Below are positions 16,094 to 24,220 of a stretch of DNA of 64,000 nt, in pieces; position 1 is the first letter of the stretch; each line of letters opens with the position of its first letter. Location: positions 62,001 through 126,000 of the forward strand of contig JABMLH010000004.1 in the NCBI GenBank assembly GCA_013205085.1, written 5' to 3'. The notes under the pieces are model-generated. The model was given only the letters and a program-made list of their open reading frames with translations, was not told the DNA's origin and did no database searches. The DNA is from Microbacteriaceae bacterium VKM Ac-2854 (lineage in GTDB: Bacteria; Actinomycetota; Actinomycetes; Actinomycetales; Microbacteriaceae). The translations under genes were made by a program, and so were the position numbers.

Positions 16094-17512
16094 ATGCACA
16101 GAGAATTCGACACATCGGGTAATGACGCTCGAACGAATTCGTTGGACGAACAGAACGCTGTACGTCGACGGGTCGTTGTCGCCGGCGCGGCGTGGACGAT
16201 TCCGGTCGTTGCGACGGCGATCGCTGCTCCGCTCGCCAGTGCGTCGACGCCCGGCGCGATCACCATCACGAACACTAAGAATCCTCGATTCGTGGGCGCA
16301 TGTCAGGACTTCAGCGATGTTCAGTTCGAGGTGCGCTCGAACGGGGTTCCCAGCGCAGGTCAGTCCGTTCTGATCACACTGCCGAGCGGGTTCACCTGGG
16401 CAGACGGTACGCCGGGCTCGACGCGCGTCTTCACGTCCGACGCGAACGGACTGGTAACAGTCGCCCCGATCACCGCCGGTGCCGTCCCGGGTACCGCCAC
16501 GATCACCGCCACCGTTTTGCCCAATGGGCCCACCGCGGGCGCAACGGTCGAGGTTGCTGGCGCCGTCGCTCGCGAGTTCAGCACCCTCAACAACTTCTAT
16601 CGCCAACTCGGCGGCATTCCGCTGAACTCCGCAGCGATCGCCTGGAACATTTTCCTCGCGCCCAACGGCGACCTCTTCTGGTACGACTCCAGCGCATCGC
16701 CCGTCAGCTACTTCCTCATCGACTCCGGAGTGACCTCCGCTGTCGGTCAGCACTACACCGGACCGCACGCATCGCAGAGCCTCGTCGAAGTTGACCAGGT
16801 CACCTACGTTGCTGGCGGCGTCGCGAAGACGTGGCAGCGTGCGTTGAACGCAGGTGCACCGGCTTCTGCCTCGTTCGGGACGATCGCCGGTGCCGTCGCG
16901 GTGGGCGGGGCCACCTATCTCGCCGGCACCACGCTCTACCACGGGAACACTGTGATTGCGACGGGTGTGACGTCGGCTGTCGCCCAGCACTACGCGGCGC
17001 CGAACGGATCCGTCATGGATCTGATCACGTATGTCGATGCAACTGGCGGCCACACCGGAACCCACAACGGAACGACGTATTCGCCGGCCAACAACTTCGG
17101 GCTCGTCCCCGCAGGGAGTACTGCGGTGGGCTGGAACACCTTCCTGGCACCGAATGGAAACCTTTGGTACTACGCCGGAGGTGCGGCGATCAGCGTCATC
17201 GCCTCGAACATCGTGTCGGCCACAGCGCAACACGGAACCGCCGGCGGAGGCCAGTACGACTTCTTGACCTACGTCAACTCCTCCAACGTCGGCACCTGGC
17301 GCCGGTCCGACGGAGCCTCAACAGGAACCGTCAATCTCCCCGGCCCCGCGAAGGCGAAGGGCTGGCGCACCTTCCTCACCGACGCAGGGCAGCTGTACTA
17401 CGGCGCGACGCTTCGCGACACCGGCGTTCAATCGGCCAACGGATGGCACGAGCCCGAGTCGGCCGGAACCGAACAGGACTGGTTGGCCTGGACAGCTCTG
17501 TCCGGCTGCTGA
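16094..17512 (+). CDS. Exported Ig-like plus lectin-like repeat protein
   Basis: A 472-residue exported protein. The leader is VRRRVVVAGAAWTIPVVATA followed by APLASAS. About 55-150 is an Ig-like domain (FSDVQFEVRSNGVPSAGQ) clearly related to that of the thioester protein at 8800. The rest is built of repeats: WNIFLAPNGDLFWYD, WNTFLAPNGNLWYY, WRTFLTDAGQLYYG, alternating with VTSAVGQHY, VTSAVAQHY, VSATAQH. This W..FL...G.L.Y pattern is like beta-propeller or tachylectin-type sugar-binding repeats. It ends in Cys with no wall-sorting signal. Ribosome site AAGGGG precedes the ATG. Sugar binding is inferred from the repeat pattern. Confidence 0.7.
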   Translation: MHREFDTSGNDARTNSLDEQNAVRRRVVVAGAAWTIPVVATAIAAPLASASTPGAITITNTKNPRFVGACQDFSDVQFEVRSNGVPSAGQSVLITLPSGFTWADGTPGSTRVFTSDANGLVTVAPITAGAVPGTATITATVLPNGPTAGATVEVAGAVAREFSTLNNFYRQLGGIPLNSAAIAWNIFLAPNGDLFWYDSSASPVSYFLIDSGVTSAVGQHYTGPHASQSLVEVDQVTYVAGGVAKTWQRALNAGAPASASFGTIAGAVAVGGATYLAGTTLYHGNTVIATGVTSAVAQHYAAPNGSVMDLITYVDATGGHTGTHNGTTYSPANNFGLVPAGSTAVGWNTFLAPNGNLWYYAGGAAISVIASNIVSATAQHGTAGGGQYDFLTYVNSSNVGTWRRSDGASTGTVNLPGPAKAKGWRTFLTDAGQLYYGATLRDTGVQSANGWHEPESAGTEQDWLAWTALSGC

Positions 17513-17524
17513 CCCCATGAAGTG

Positions 17525-17568
17525 GCGCTCTCCGCCCGCACTCCCTCGTGGGAAAGCGGGCGGGGAGC
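17525..17568. terminator. Strong GC hairpin between two exported-protein genes
   Basis: CGCTCTCCGCCCGC and GCGGGCGGGGAGCG pair around a loop of about 14 bases, just after the stop at 17512. No T-tract follows. It could end or weaken transcription into the gene at 17674. Confidence 0.45.
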
Positions 17569-17673
17569 GTGCCGCTCTCGCGGTCCACGTCGAAACCTTT
17601 GCGCGCACCCGACATGATGGCCGCCACGATGACGACGGCCGTGATCACCCATCCAAATCTCAGGAGCTAGCCA

Positions 17674-18273
17674 ATGTCTTCATCCGGTTCCGCGGCTGAC
17701 CTTACGCCGTCGACGGAATCTGCGCACTCAAGCGGCGTGCGGCGACGCTCCATCGCGGTGGGGGCGGCGTGGACGGTTCCTGCGATTGCTGCCACCATCG
17801 GGGCGCCAGCATCCGTCGCGTCGGTACCTCAGAGTCCTCGAGGTCTCGCGTTGAACTTCGCCGGAATCAACCAGTGGACCTGGAACGATCTCGGAACGGG
17901 AACGCAGCTGTATTACACGACGCCAACCCTTTATCGTCTCGATCTCGCTTCGAGTTCGGAGATCGTTCCAGCCGGGACACTATTCACGATCACCTACGAC
18001 ACACGCATCGTGGAGAGCGTCACCTCGTCATTGCTGGCCGGGCCGATCGTCTCGATGAGTCCCACCCTGACTCAGGCGAGCTTCTACCTGAATAGCGATC
18101 TTCTCCCGGCCGCTGCGGATGGGACCGAACCGCGATACTTCAGCGTCTCCATCACTCGAACTGCTCTGGCCGTGGCTGGAATCGGTCCGATCCCGGCGGA
18201 CGTCACGCCGATCAGTCTCGACTGCGCACGCGCGTGGGCCCCTCTCACCACCGATGTCAGCTACACGATCTAG
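17674..18273 (+). CDS. Exported protein with twin-arginine-like leader, 199 residues
   Basis: The leader VRRRSIAVGAAWTVPAIAAT followed by GAPASVAS matches the other exported proteins of the island. The mature part is beta-rich (GINQWTWNDLGTGTQLYYTT, FTITYDTRIVESVTSS, YFSVSITRTALAVAGIG), similar in size and character to the product of 10354 but not obviously the same sequence. No anchor motif is visible. AGGAG lies eight bases before the ATG. It follows the lectin-like gene on the same strand. Function unknown; the context suggests a surface or secreted structural protein. Confidence 0.65.
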   Translation: MSSSGSAADLTPSTESAHSSGVRRRSIAVGAAWTVPAIAATIGAPASVASVPQSPRGLALNFAGINQWTWNDLGTGTQLYYTTPTLYRLDLASSSEIVPAGTLFTITYDTRIVESVTSSLLAGPIVSMSPTLTQASFYLNSDLLPAAADGTEPRYFSVSITRTALAVAGIGPIPADVTPISLDCARAWAPLTTDVSYTI

Positions 18274-18393
18274 TTGTACTGCCCAGGCGGGTTGGTTGAT
18301 GTGTGACGACTCGCTGTAGTCGTTGAAATGGGATGAGGACCTCCCGGTTGAGAGTGGAGCTGCTACCGCTTCGACTCTGACCAGGAGGTCCTC

Positions 18394-18675
18394 ACGTCCC
18401 ACGTGAACGCGGCTTTGACGCCCCGGCATCGCGAACGCCTCGGCAGATACGTCATCGAGAAGGGCTGGACGATCTCCGCCGCGACCGCATATTTCCACGT
18501 GTCCTGGCCGACCACGCAGCGGTGGGCGAAACGCTACGCGGAAATGGGTTGCTCGCGCCCGCACCGGGCACTCGATGTCGGATCGATCCTCCCGGCCGAT
18601 CCACTGTCCGGGCCGGCTCTCGCAACGCACCGAACGCCGCATTAAGGCGTTGCGTTCCAGTCGCCGTTGCTGTGA
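18394..18675 (+). pseudogene. IS481-family transposase, N-terminal remnant
   Basis: After a good ribosome site (AGGAGG at 18383-18388) the frame would read SHVNAALTPRHRERLGRYVI and GWTISAATAYFHVSWPTTQR, the helix-turn-helix start of IS481 transposases, but the expected ATG is ACG (18394). A frameshift near 18550 separates this from SDRSSRP and QRTERRIKALRSSRR, further family landmarks. The DDE domain is missing. It marks the right edge of the island. Confidence 0.7.
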
Positions 18676-18791
18676 AACGCAGTGGTTCAGAGCCGTTGCT
18701 GTCAGCGTTGCTGTCAAAGATGCGTTTGCATCGAAATTCGGAACATCCTGACCGCTGGTCGACATTTCAGCGACGTTCTGTGCTCGCAAGC

Positions 18792-18920
18792 CGATCCGCA
18801 TGTTTCCGGGGCCTGACCAGGGGAAAACGAAAACGGCCCGCGTTTCCGCGAGCCGTTCTCTACTGTCTCAACCAGTGTGCGCCCGGAGGGATTCGAACCC
18901 CCAACCTTCTGATCCGTAGT
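18792..18920. other. Right attachment site (attR) of the tRNA-Arg island
   Basis: Matches 5104-5230, with bases 18857-18920 identical to 5167-5230. It covers the tRNA 3' half and its downstream terminator. Beyond 18920 only this side continues into the tRNA 5' half, which shows that the island restored the gene on this side. Confidence 0.75.
18824..18856 (-). terminator. Intrinsic terminator of tRNA-Arg
   Basis: Read on the minus strand, ACGGCTCGCGGAAACGCGGG pairs with itself through CGGCTCGCG and CGCGGGCCG, and is followed by TTTTCGTTTTC. It lies 21 bases past the tRNA 3' end. A slightly altered copy is kept at 5133-5166 beside the tRNA fragment. Confidence 0.7.
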
Positions 18921-18950
18921 CAGATGCTCTATCCGTTGAGCTACGGGCGC
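18878..18950 (-). tRNA. tRNA-Arg (anticodon ACG)
   Basis: The minus strand folds as a full 73-base cloverleaf: acceptor stem GCGCCCG with CGGGCGC, D arm GCTCAACGGATAGAGC, anticodon stem TCTGA/TCAGA around loop CTACGGA (anticodon ACG), T arm GGGGGTTCGAATCCC, and discriminator A. CCA is not encoded. It is the integration target of the island to its left. Confidence 0.93.
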
Positions 18951-19027
18951 AGTCCGTTTTGCGCACCTCAGCGGCGCGCGCAACGAGGTATGACTATACA
19001 CACGCCGGCGCCACAACGCGAATCGGA

Positions 19028-19492
19028 TCAGAGGGGGCCGAGCACCTCCGGCGCCGGCGCGGCGAGGTGCAGCGAATCCAGGACGGAGAGCAGGGTGCGC
19101 TCCTCGAAGCGGAAGTGGTTCTCCATTATCGCGGCGATGCCCTCCAGATGCCGGTCCAAGACAGCGGGCGATTCGGCGAGGGCGACCGCGGCCTGCAGCT
19201 CGCCCAGAAGGTGCGCGATCATCGTGTGGTCACGCTCGAGTGAGCGCAGCACCGGCGCCAGGTCCGGATGCTCGGACTCGATCGCGGGGAAGAGGGCGCG
19301 ATCCTCGCCGCGGTGGTGCCCATCCAGCGCGGCGCAGAAGCCGTGGCAGTACAGCAGCAGCTCGCGGCTCGCCTGCTGCGCCGACAACCCCGCGCCGACG
19401 GCCGTGCGCGTGACCTCGAGCGCCGAGCGGATGCGCGCGTGCACGCGGCGGAGCTCGGCTCCCCATGCCACGAGTCGGTCCGTCTCCGCCAC
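19028..19492 (-). CDS. Hemerythrin-type (HHE) domain protein
   Basis: A 154-residue four-helix protein with the di-iron ligand pattern of HHE domains: VHARI near residue 17, LYCHGFCAALDGHHRGEDRA with FPAIE, LERDHTMIAHLL, and MENHFRFEERTLL. Actinobacterial members bind oxygen or nitric oxide, or sense redox state. It stands alone, just beyond the tRNA-Arg gene, and diverges from the VOC pair at 19549. The GTG start at 19492 gives a full first helix. Confidence 0.85.
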   Translation of the reverse strand: MAETDRLVAWGAELRRVHARIRSALEVTRTAVGAGLSAQQASRELLLYCHGFCAALDGHHRGEDRALFPAIESEHPDLAPVLRSLERDHTMIAHLLGELQAAVALAESPAVLDRHLEGIAAIMENHFRFEERTLLSVLDSLHLAAPAPEVLGPL

Positions 19493-19548
19493 GAGATGAG
19501 GATAACCACTCCGTTGACCCCGAGCCGTGCGGCGGGCACGCTGGAGGC

Positions 19549-19908
19549 ATGAAGCTCACCGGCGTGACGTTGCAGCTCGACGTGTCCGACATCGACCGAT
19601 CCCGCGCCTTCTACGACGCCCTCTTCGGTAAGGAGCCCGAGATCGTGGTCGACGACGACACGCAGGAGTACGAGGTGCATCCTGGTTTCTGGTTGCAACT
19701 GGCGCGGAATGACGACCCATCCACGATCCCTCGGCTGCGGCTGGGCACCGATGACATCGACGCCGCCCGCGCGGAGATCGCGGACCGCGGCATCGAGATC
19801 ACGCCCGTCGACACCGTGCCGGAGGTCGTGAAGTGGTGCGACTTCAACGATCCGGACGGCCATCCGCTCGGGCTGTACCAAGACCTCACGGACCAGGAGC
19901 TGCCATGA
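19549..19908 (+). CDS. VOC-family protein
   Basis: A 119-residue VOC-fold protein (LQLDVSDIDRSRAFYDALFG near the start, then WCDFNDPDGHPLGLYQDL at the end). Several members of this subgroup act in resistance or as lyases; metal ligands would be His/Glu at the strand ends, and substrate is not predictable. GGAGG sits directly before the ATG. Its stop overlaps the start of the next VOC gene (ATGA), making a two-gene operon. Confidence 0.85.
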   Translation: MKLTGVTLQLDVSDIDRSRAFYDALFGKEPEIVVDDDTQEYEVHPGFWLQLARNDDPSTIPRLRLGTDDIDAARAEIADRGIEITPVDTVPEVVKWCDFNDPDGHPLGLYQDLTDQELP

Positions 19909-20252
19909 GCCTTCGACTCGAAGAGATCGTGATCGATGCCCACGACCACGCGACCCAGGGCGCCTGGTGGAGCGAGACGCTCGACTGGCCCGTCGTCTAT
20001 CAGGATGAGGAGAGCACGGAGATCAGGGCGGAAACGGGCCCGAGCATCCTCTTCGTCGCGGTGCCCGAGGCGAAGACGATCAAGAACCGGCTGCACCTGG
20101 ACTGGATCCCGAGCGATCAGGACGCCGAGGTCGCGCAGCTGGTGGCGCGGGGCGCGACGCGGGCCGACATCGGCCAGGGCGAGCAGAGCTGGGTCGTGCT
20201 CGCGGATCCCGAGGGCAACGAGTTCTGCATCCTCAGCGCCCGCCCGGAGTGA
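19905..20252 (+). CDS. VOC-family (glyoxalase-like) protein
   Basis: A 115-residue protein of the glyoxalase-like group with HATQGAWWSETLDWPVVYQD, NRLHLDWIPSD and a C-terminal WVVLADPEGNEFCIL, the usual signature of actinobacterial VOC proteins. It is translationally coupled to the VOC gene before it, so the pair may form a heterodimer or act on related substrates. The gene ends opposite the convergent gene at 20454; CGGCCCGAAAGGGCCG at 20374-20389 between them may act as a bidirectional terminator. Confidence 0.85.
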   Translation: MSLRLEEIVIDAHDHATQGAWWSETLDWPVVYQDEESTEIRAETGPSILFVAVPEAKTIKNRLHLDWIPSDQDAEVAQLVARGATRADIGQGEQSWVVLADPEGNEFCILSARPE

Positions 20253-20453
20253 CGGCGCTCGTTCGGGAATGACGCCCGCCTGGCGGGATCGGGATCTGAG
20301 ACCGCCCTGACAAGCGGTCCGGCTTCATTCCCGGACGGGTCGGCACAGCGGATGACGATAAACGGGGTCGAATCGGCCCGAAAGGGCCGCTCGGACCACG
20401 CTCATCGTGATTTGCTGCGGGCTCCCGATCTCCGACGCCGAGGCGCGGCCCGC

Positions 20454-21167
20454 TCAGCGGTAGGCGGCCAACCCCAGCATCCACTGCAGCTGGTCGAGGA
20501 TCGGCGGGGAGGCCTCGAAGGCGCCGCTCGGGCAGACGATGATGTAACCCACCGAGGATCCGCTCTTCGGCATCGCGCGGACGGCCACGATCACATCGGC
20601 CGGGCCGGCGACCGATGGCACGATGACGTCGTCGACGCGGAGGGTCCGCAGCGCGAGGTTCGCCGCGCTGCCGTCGAAGGACAGCATCCGCTCACCCTCG
20701 ACCGGTGCCGCGGAGCCCGGCGCGATCGTGTCGAGCAGCTGCTGCGCGACGAGCGCCGAGGCTTCGGCGTCCGACTGCTCGGCGGGCCCGTCGTACGAAC
20801 TCGCGTAGCCGTCGACGTTGCACCCGTTCTGCAGGCCGCGCACCCGGGAGCGGTCGCCGTCCACGAACGACCAACCCTGATCCGCGAAGATCGAGATTCG
20901 GAAGACCGCGCCGGGGAGTTCGAGATCGCTGTCGAGACCGTAGTCGGCCGAGAGCCCCCGGGTGTCGAGCGGCGTCAGGCCTTCCGGCAGATCGAATCCG
21001 GCCGGCGGGGGCGTGTACGTGGCTTGTGGTGCCGGCACCGCGGTGGGGCCTTCGAGGGCGTGAATCGCGCCCGTCACCGTCGGCGGCACGATCGCGAGCA
21101 TTGCGAGGTAGAACGCCAGGGTCGCGGCGGCCGCGGTGACGATCCCGACGACGGACTGGGCTTTCAC
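20454..21167 (-). CDS. Membrane-anchored hypothetical protein
   Basis: A 237-residue protein with one N-terminal membrane segment (residues about 5-35) and an extracytoplasmic part. After a Pro-rich linker (PAPQATYTPPPAGF) comes a domain with two Cys, in QNGCNVDGYASSY and IIVCPSG, which may form a disulphide. I do not recognise the family. It lies divergent from the SRAP gene at 21272 with 104 bases between. Confidence 0.65.
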   Translation of the reverse strand: MKAQSVVGIVTAAAATLAFYLAMLAIVPPTVTGAIHALEGPTAVPAPQATYTPPPAGFDLPEGLTPLDTRGLSADYGLDSDLELPGAVFRISIFADQGWSFVDGDRSRVRGLQNGCNVDGYASSYDGPAEQSDAEASALVAQQLLDTIAPGSAAPVEGERMLSFDGSAANLALRTLRVDDVIVPSVAGPADVIVAVRAMPKSGSSVGYIIVCPSGAFEASPPILDQLQWMLGLAAYR

Positions 21168-21271
21168 GGCGGCTCCGGGTTCGAGGATGCGCGGCCGATC
21201 GGCTCGGCAGCGAGCGAGAGCCTACAACCGAGCAGGTGCGCCGGCGCCGCCACGCGCGTAGCGTGGCTGGC

Positions 21272-21958
21272 ATGTGCGGCCGCTTCGTCCTCTCCGACAC
21301 GACCACGCGCATCCTGCCCGAACTGCTCGCCGGGCTGGAGGCGCCGGAGCCGTCGTACAACGTCGCGCCGACGGATCCGATCCCGGCCGAGCGCCTGCGC
21401 CACGGCGAGCGCAGCATGCCGCTGGTGCGCTGGGGGTTCGTGCCGGGATATGCGAAGGACTTCGAGAAGCAGCGCCCGCAGCCGATCAACGCGCGGATGG
21501 AGACGGTGGCGACGAGCGGCATGTTCCGCAAGGCGTTCGCCTCGGCGCGCTGCATCATCCCGGCCGCGGGGTACTACGAGTGGACCGTGACCGAGACGGG
21601 GAAGCAGCCGCACTTCATCCACGATCCGGATGCGGGCCTCGCGATGGCGGGGATCGTCAGCGCGTGGCGCGACCATTCGAAGAGCGACGAGGATCCCGAT
21701 CGGTGGCGGCTCTCGGCGGCGATCATCACTCGCGACGCCCACGTGGCGCCGGGCGAGGTGCACGACCGCATGCCCGCCTGCCTCACGCCGGACGCGTACG
21801 AGGACTGGCTGGGCGAGCACCTCGACACGTCGCAGCTGCAGCGACTACTCGAGCGCGAATCCGAGCAGGTGGCGCACGATCTTGTGCACTACGAGGTCAA
21901 CCGCGCGGTGAACAGCGTGCGCAACAACGGCCCGCAACTGATCGAGCCGCTTGCGTGA
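21272..21958 (+). CDS. SRAP-domain protein (HMCES/YedK), abasic-site DNA-protein crosslink sensor
   Basis: A 228-residue SRAP protein. These proteins bind abasic sites in single-stranded DNA and form a stable thiazolidine crosslink through Cys2, protecting the DNA from cleavage. Seen here: MCGRF at the start with catalytic Cys2, Asn30 in PSYNVAPT, NARMET at 73-78, Glu103 in GYYEW, and His164 in VHDRMP, the full set of active-site residues. The ATG at 21272 is fixed by the need for Cys at position 2; upstream in-frame starts would block the chemistry. It stands as a single gene followed by a type B palindrome. Confidence 0.93.
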   Translation: MCGRFVLSDTTTRILPELLAGLEAPEPSYNVAPTDPIPAERLRHGERSMPLVRWGFVPGYAKDFEKQRPQPINARMETVATSGMFRKAFASARCIIPAAGYYEWTVTETGKQPHFIHDPDAGLAMAGIVSAWRDHSKSDEDPDRWRLSAAIITRDAHVAPGEVHDRMPACLTPDAYEDWLGEHLDTSQLQRLLERESEQVAHDLVHYEVNRAVNSVRNNGPQLIEPLA

Positions 21959-21963
21959 CCCCG

Positions 21964-22026
21964 GCGGCATGCCACTTGTGTACGCGACACGCCGTGCGAG
22001 GCGTACAGAAGAGGCATCTCGCGGGG
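21964..22026. repeat. Palindromic element family B, copy 1
   Basis: Imperfect inverted repeat: GGCATGCCACTTGTGTACGC at 21966-21985 against GCGTACAGAAGAGGCATCTC at 22001-22020, then GCGGGGAG. Four more copies lie at 34692, 46650, 57073 and 57891, all intergenic. Confidence 0.8.
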
Positions 22027-22096
22027 AGGGGGCGGGGGCGCCTCAGGAGACACGCGGCGCAATCCGTGAGCGTCGCTCCGGTAGCGTAGTTCGACC

Positions 22097-23263
22097 ATGA
22101 GCAGCCACCACTTCGACGCCCTCACCGCCGAGACCCTGAACACTCCGCACAGCCGCAAGTGGAGCCTGCACCCCGGCACCATCGGTGCGTGGGTGGCGGA
22201 GATGGACTTCGGCACGGCGCCCGAGGTCACGAAGGCGCTCCACGACGCGGTGGATGCGGGCACGCTGGGCTACCTCGCCCCGGCGACGACGGCGCTGATG
22301 AGCCGGGCCACGGCCGACTTCTACGAACGGCGCTACGGCTGGACGATCGACGCCGCACGCGTGCATCCGGTCAGCGACGTGATCGCGGCGCTGGAGGTGG
22401 CGATCGTGAAGTACTCGCCGTCCAACAGCGCGATCATCGTGCCGACGCCGGCGTACATGCCCTTCCTCAGCTTCCTGCCGACGCTCGGGCGCGAGGTGGT
22501 GCAGGTGCCGAGCGTGATCGCGGACGGCCGGTGGACGCTCGACCTCGACGGCATCGAGGCCGCGTTCCACAAGGGCGCGCGCACGCTGGTGCTGTGCAAC
22601 CCGCACAACCCGACGGGCACGGTGTACACCCGCGCCGAGCTGGAGGCGATCGCGAACATCGTGCAGCGGCACGGCGGCCGCGTGTTCAGCGACGAGATCC
22701 ACGCGCCGCTGACGTTCGGCGCGACGGCGCACATCCCCTACGCCTCGATCTCGGCGGCGACGGCGAACCACACGATCACGGCGACGAGCGCGTCGAAGGC
22801 GTGGAACATCCCGGGGCTGAAGGCGGCGCAGCTGATCACGTCGAACGAGGCGGATGAGGAGCTGTACCAGGTGTTCGGCTTCACCGTGGTGCACGGCGCC
22901 TCGACGCCGGGCGTGATCGCGAACACAGTCGCCTACGAGCAGGGTGAGCCGTGGCTGGATGGGGTGGTCGGGTACCTCGACGGCAACCGGCGCGCGCTGA
23001 CCGAGCTGCTCGCCGAGCACCTGCCCGAGGTCGGCTACGTGCAGCCCGATGCGACGTACATCGCCTGGCTGGACTGTTCGAGCCTCGGCATCGAGGGCTC
23101 GGTGGCCGACTTCTTCCGCGAGCACGCCGGTGTCGCACTGACGGATGGGGCGCTGTGCGGGGCGGGTTACGAACGGTACGCGCGACTCATCTTCGCGATG
23201 CCCAGGCCGCTGCTGGAGCAGGCGATCCGGCAGATGGGGGAAGCGGTGCGGTCGCTGCGCTGA
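22097..23263 (+). CDS. PLP-dependent C-S beta-lyase (MalY/PatB/AecD type)
   Basis: A 388-residue class I/II-fold aminotransferase-like enzyme of the MalY/PatB branch, which cleaves cystathionine and related thioethers to a thiol, pyruvate and ammonia. Visible features: WVAEMDFGTAPEV near residue 32, NPHNPTG at 168-174, FSDEIHAPL at 197-205 (PLP-binding Asp), and the PLP lysine Lys234 in TATSASKAWNIPG. Length is normal. A relative, AecD of corynebacteria, has the same role. The gene ends one base before the convergent gene at 23264. Confidence 0.88.
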   Translation: MSSHHFDALTAETLNTPHSRKWSLHPGTIGAWVAEMDFGTAPEVTKALHDAVDAGTLGYLAPATTALMSRATADFYERRYGWTIDAARVHPVSDVIAALEVAIVKYSPSNSAIIVPTPAYMPFLSFLPTLGREVVQVPSVIADGRWTLDLDGIEAAFHKGARTLVLCNPHNPTGTVYTRAELEAIANIVQRHGGRVFSDEIHAPLTFGATAHIPYASISAATANHTITATSASKAWNIPGLKAAQLITSNEADEELYQVFGFTVVHGASTPGVIANTVAYEQGEPWLDGVVGYLDGNRRALTELLAEHLPEVGYVQPDATYIAWLDCSSLGIEGSVADFFREHAGVALTDGALCGAGYERYARLIFAMPRPLLEQAIRQMGEAVRSLR

Positions 23264-23644
23264 TCACACCACGGGGTTCGCATCCAGCGCCGCGAGCTGG
23301 CGCTTGAGTGCGATCTGCCGATACGACTCGTCGATCAGCTCGGCGATCTCCTGCCAGTCCGCTTCGCCGTCGAGATCGATCGCACGCCAGCCGGACGGGC
23401 CCCAGTACGGCGGGATGAAGAAGCGCGGGTCCTCGTCCTCCGCGCGGCGCGACTCCGGGTCCGGCTTGAACACGAGCGATGCCGGGCGATCCATCGTCGC
23501 GCCGACGAACGCGAACACCTTGCCGGCCGCGAAATGCGGTCGACCGTGCGACAGCTTCTCGGTCGCCTCTGGATAGCGCAGGCAGATCCGCCGCACGCGC
23601 TCGACGAGCGGATCGTCATCGGGGAACAGTCGGGGATGCTCCAT
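23264..23644 (-). CDS. MmcQ/YjbR-family DNA-binding protein
   Basis: A 126-residue protein of the MmcQ/YjbR family (VRRICLRYPEATEKLSHGRP, FAFVGATMDRPASLVFKPD, WRAIDLDGEADWQEIAELID, SYRQIALKR). The fold resembles the type III secretion chaperone/CyaY-like DNA-binding fold; biological role is poorly known. It starts from the ATG at 23644 and diverges from the MOSC gene, leaving a 30-base promoter gap that must serve both. Confidence 0.85.
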   Translation of the reverse strand: MEHPRLFPDDDPLVERVRRICLRYPEATEKLSHGRPHFAAGKVFAFVGATMDRPASLVFKPDPESRRAEDEDPRFFIPPYWGPSGWRAIDLDGEADWQEIAELIDESYRQIALKRQLAALDANPVV

Positions 23645-23674
23645 ACGGGGAAATCTACGCTTAGCGTTGAGGGC

Positions 23675-24202
23675 ATGGAAGCCGCCGCCATCGAGATCCT
23701 GCGCTTCGTCGTCTCGCCGCTGCACCGCTTCGAGGGCCGGCCCGCCGACGGACCGCACGACTACGAGGGCAACGAACAGCCGGCGAGCATCGAACTGCGG
23801 GCGGGTCTCGGGATCGTGGGCGACCGCTACTTCGCGCAGCGCGCGCATCGCGGCGCGGCGGTGACGCTGATGGCTGTCGAGTCGCTGCAGCACGCGGCGC
23901 ACGAGCTCGGCGCGGATCCGTTCGACCCGGCGGATGCGCGGCGCAACATCGTGGTCCGCGGCGCCGACATCGATGCCCTCGCGGGCCGCCGCTTCGCCGT
24001 CGTGCAGGGCGAGGCGCACGCCGAGTTCCAGGGCAACCGGCCGGCGAATCCGTGCGCGTGGATGAACGTGGTGCTGGCGCCCGGCGCGCACCAGGCCCTG
24101 CGCCGCCGCGGCGGCATCCGCACCACCCCACTCACGAACGCCGTGCTGCGTCTCGGCCCGGCGTCGCTGGTGCTGCACGCCGAGGACGCCACCCTCTTCT
24201 GA
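23675..24202 (+). CDS. MOSC-domain protein
   Basis: A 175-residue MOSC (molybdenum cofactor sulfurase C-terminal) domain: GLGIVGDRYFAQRAHRGAAV, ARRNIVVRGADIDALAGRRF, NPCAWMNVVLAPGAHQAL. MOSC proteins handle molybdenum-cofactor sulfur or reduce N-hydroxylated compounds; the conserved Cys in NPCAWM is present. It is a free-standing domain with no partner nearby. The ATG at 23675 was chosen as it begins the family domain. Confidence 0.85.
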   Translation: MEAAAIEILRFVVSPLHRFEGRPADGPHDYEGNEQPASIELRAGLGIVGDRYFAQRAHRGAAVTLMAVESLQHAAHELGADPFDPADARRNIVVRGADIDALAGRRFAVVQGEAHAEFQGNRPANPCAWMNVVLAPGAHQALRRRGGIRTTPLTNAVLRLGPASLVLHAEDATLF

Positions 24203-24220
24203 CCCGCCCGACGACCCGTG

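Larger units (their letters stand above)
5167..18920. mobile_element. Decayed integrative island at tRNA-Arg, about 13.7 kb
   Basis: The island is bounded by an exact 64-bp direct repeat that includes the tRNA-Arg 3' end, with the intact tRNA at its right edge. Content differs from the flanks: three kinds of transposase fragment (ISL3, IS110, IS481), broken arsenic genes, a DUF1016 nuclease, long intergenic stretches, and surface-protein genes with their own regulators. None of the intergenic palindrome families A-F found elsewhere in the window occurs here. The string GTTGCTGTCAGCGTTGCTGT appears near both ends (5331-5350 and 18696-18715), possibly element-end sequence. No integrase, relaxase or replication gene remains, so it is probably immobile by itself. 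Confidence 0.7.

Noticed and set aside
16055-17233. 392-codon minus-strand frame opposite the lectin-like gene
   Set aside because: The plus strand has a leader, repeats and a ribosome site; the minus frame is compositionally a shadow.
20374-20389. Strong intrinsic terminator between convergent genes
   Set aside because: The stem is good but neither side has a T-tract, so it was only mentioned with the VOC gene.
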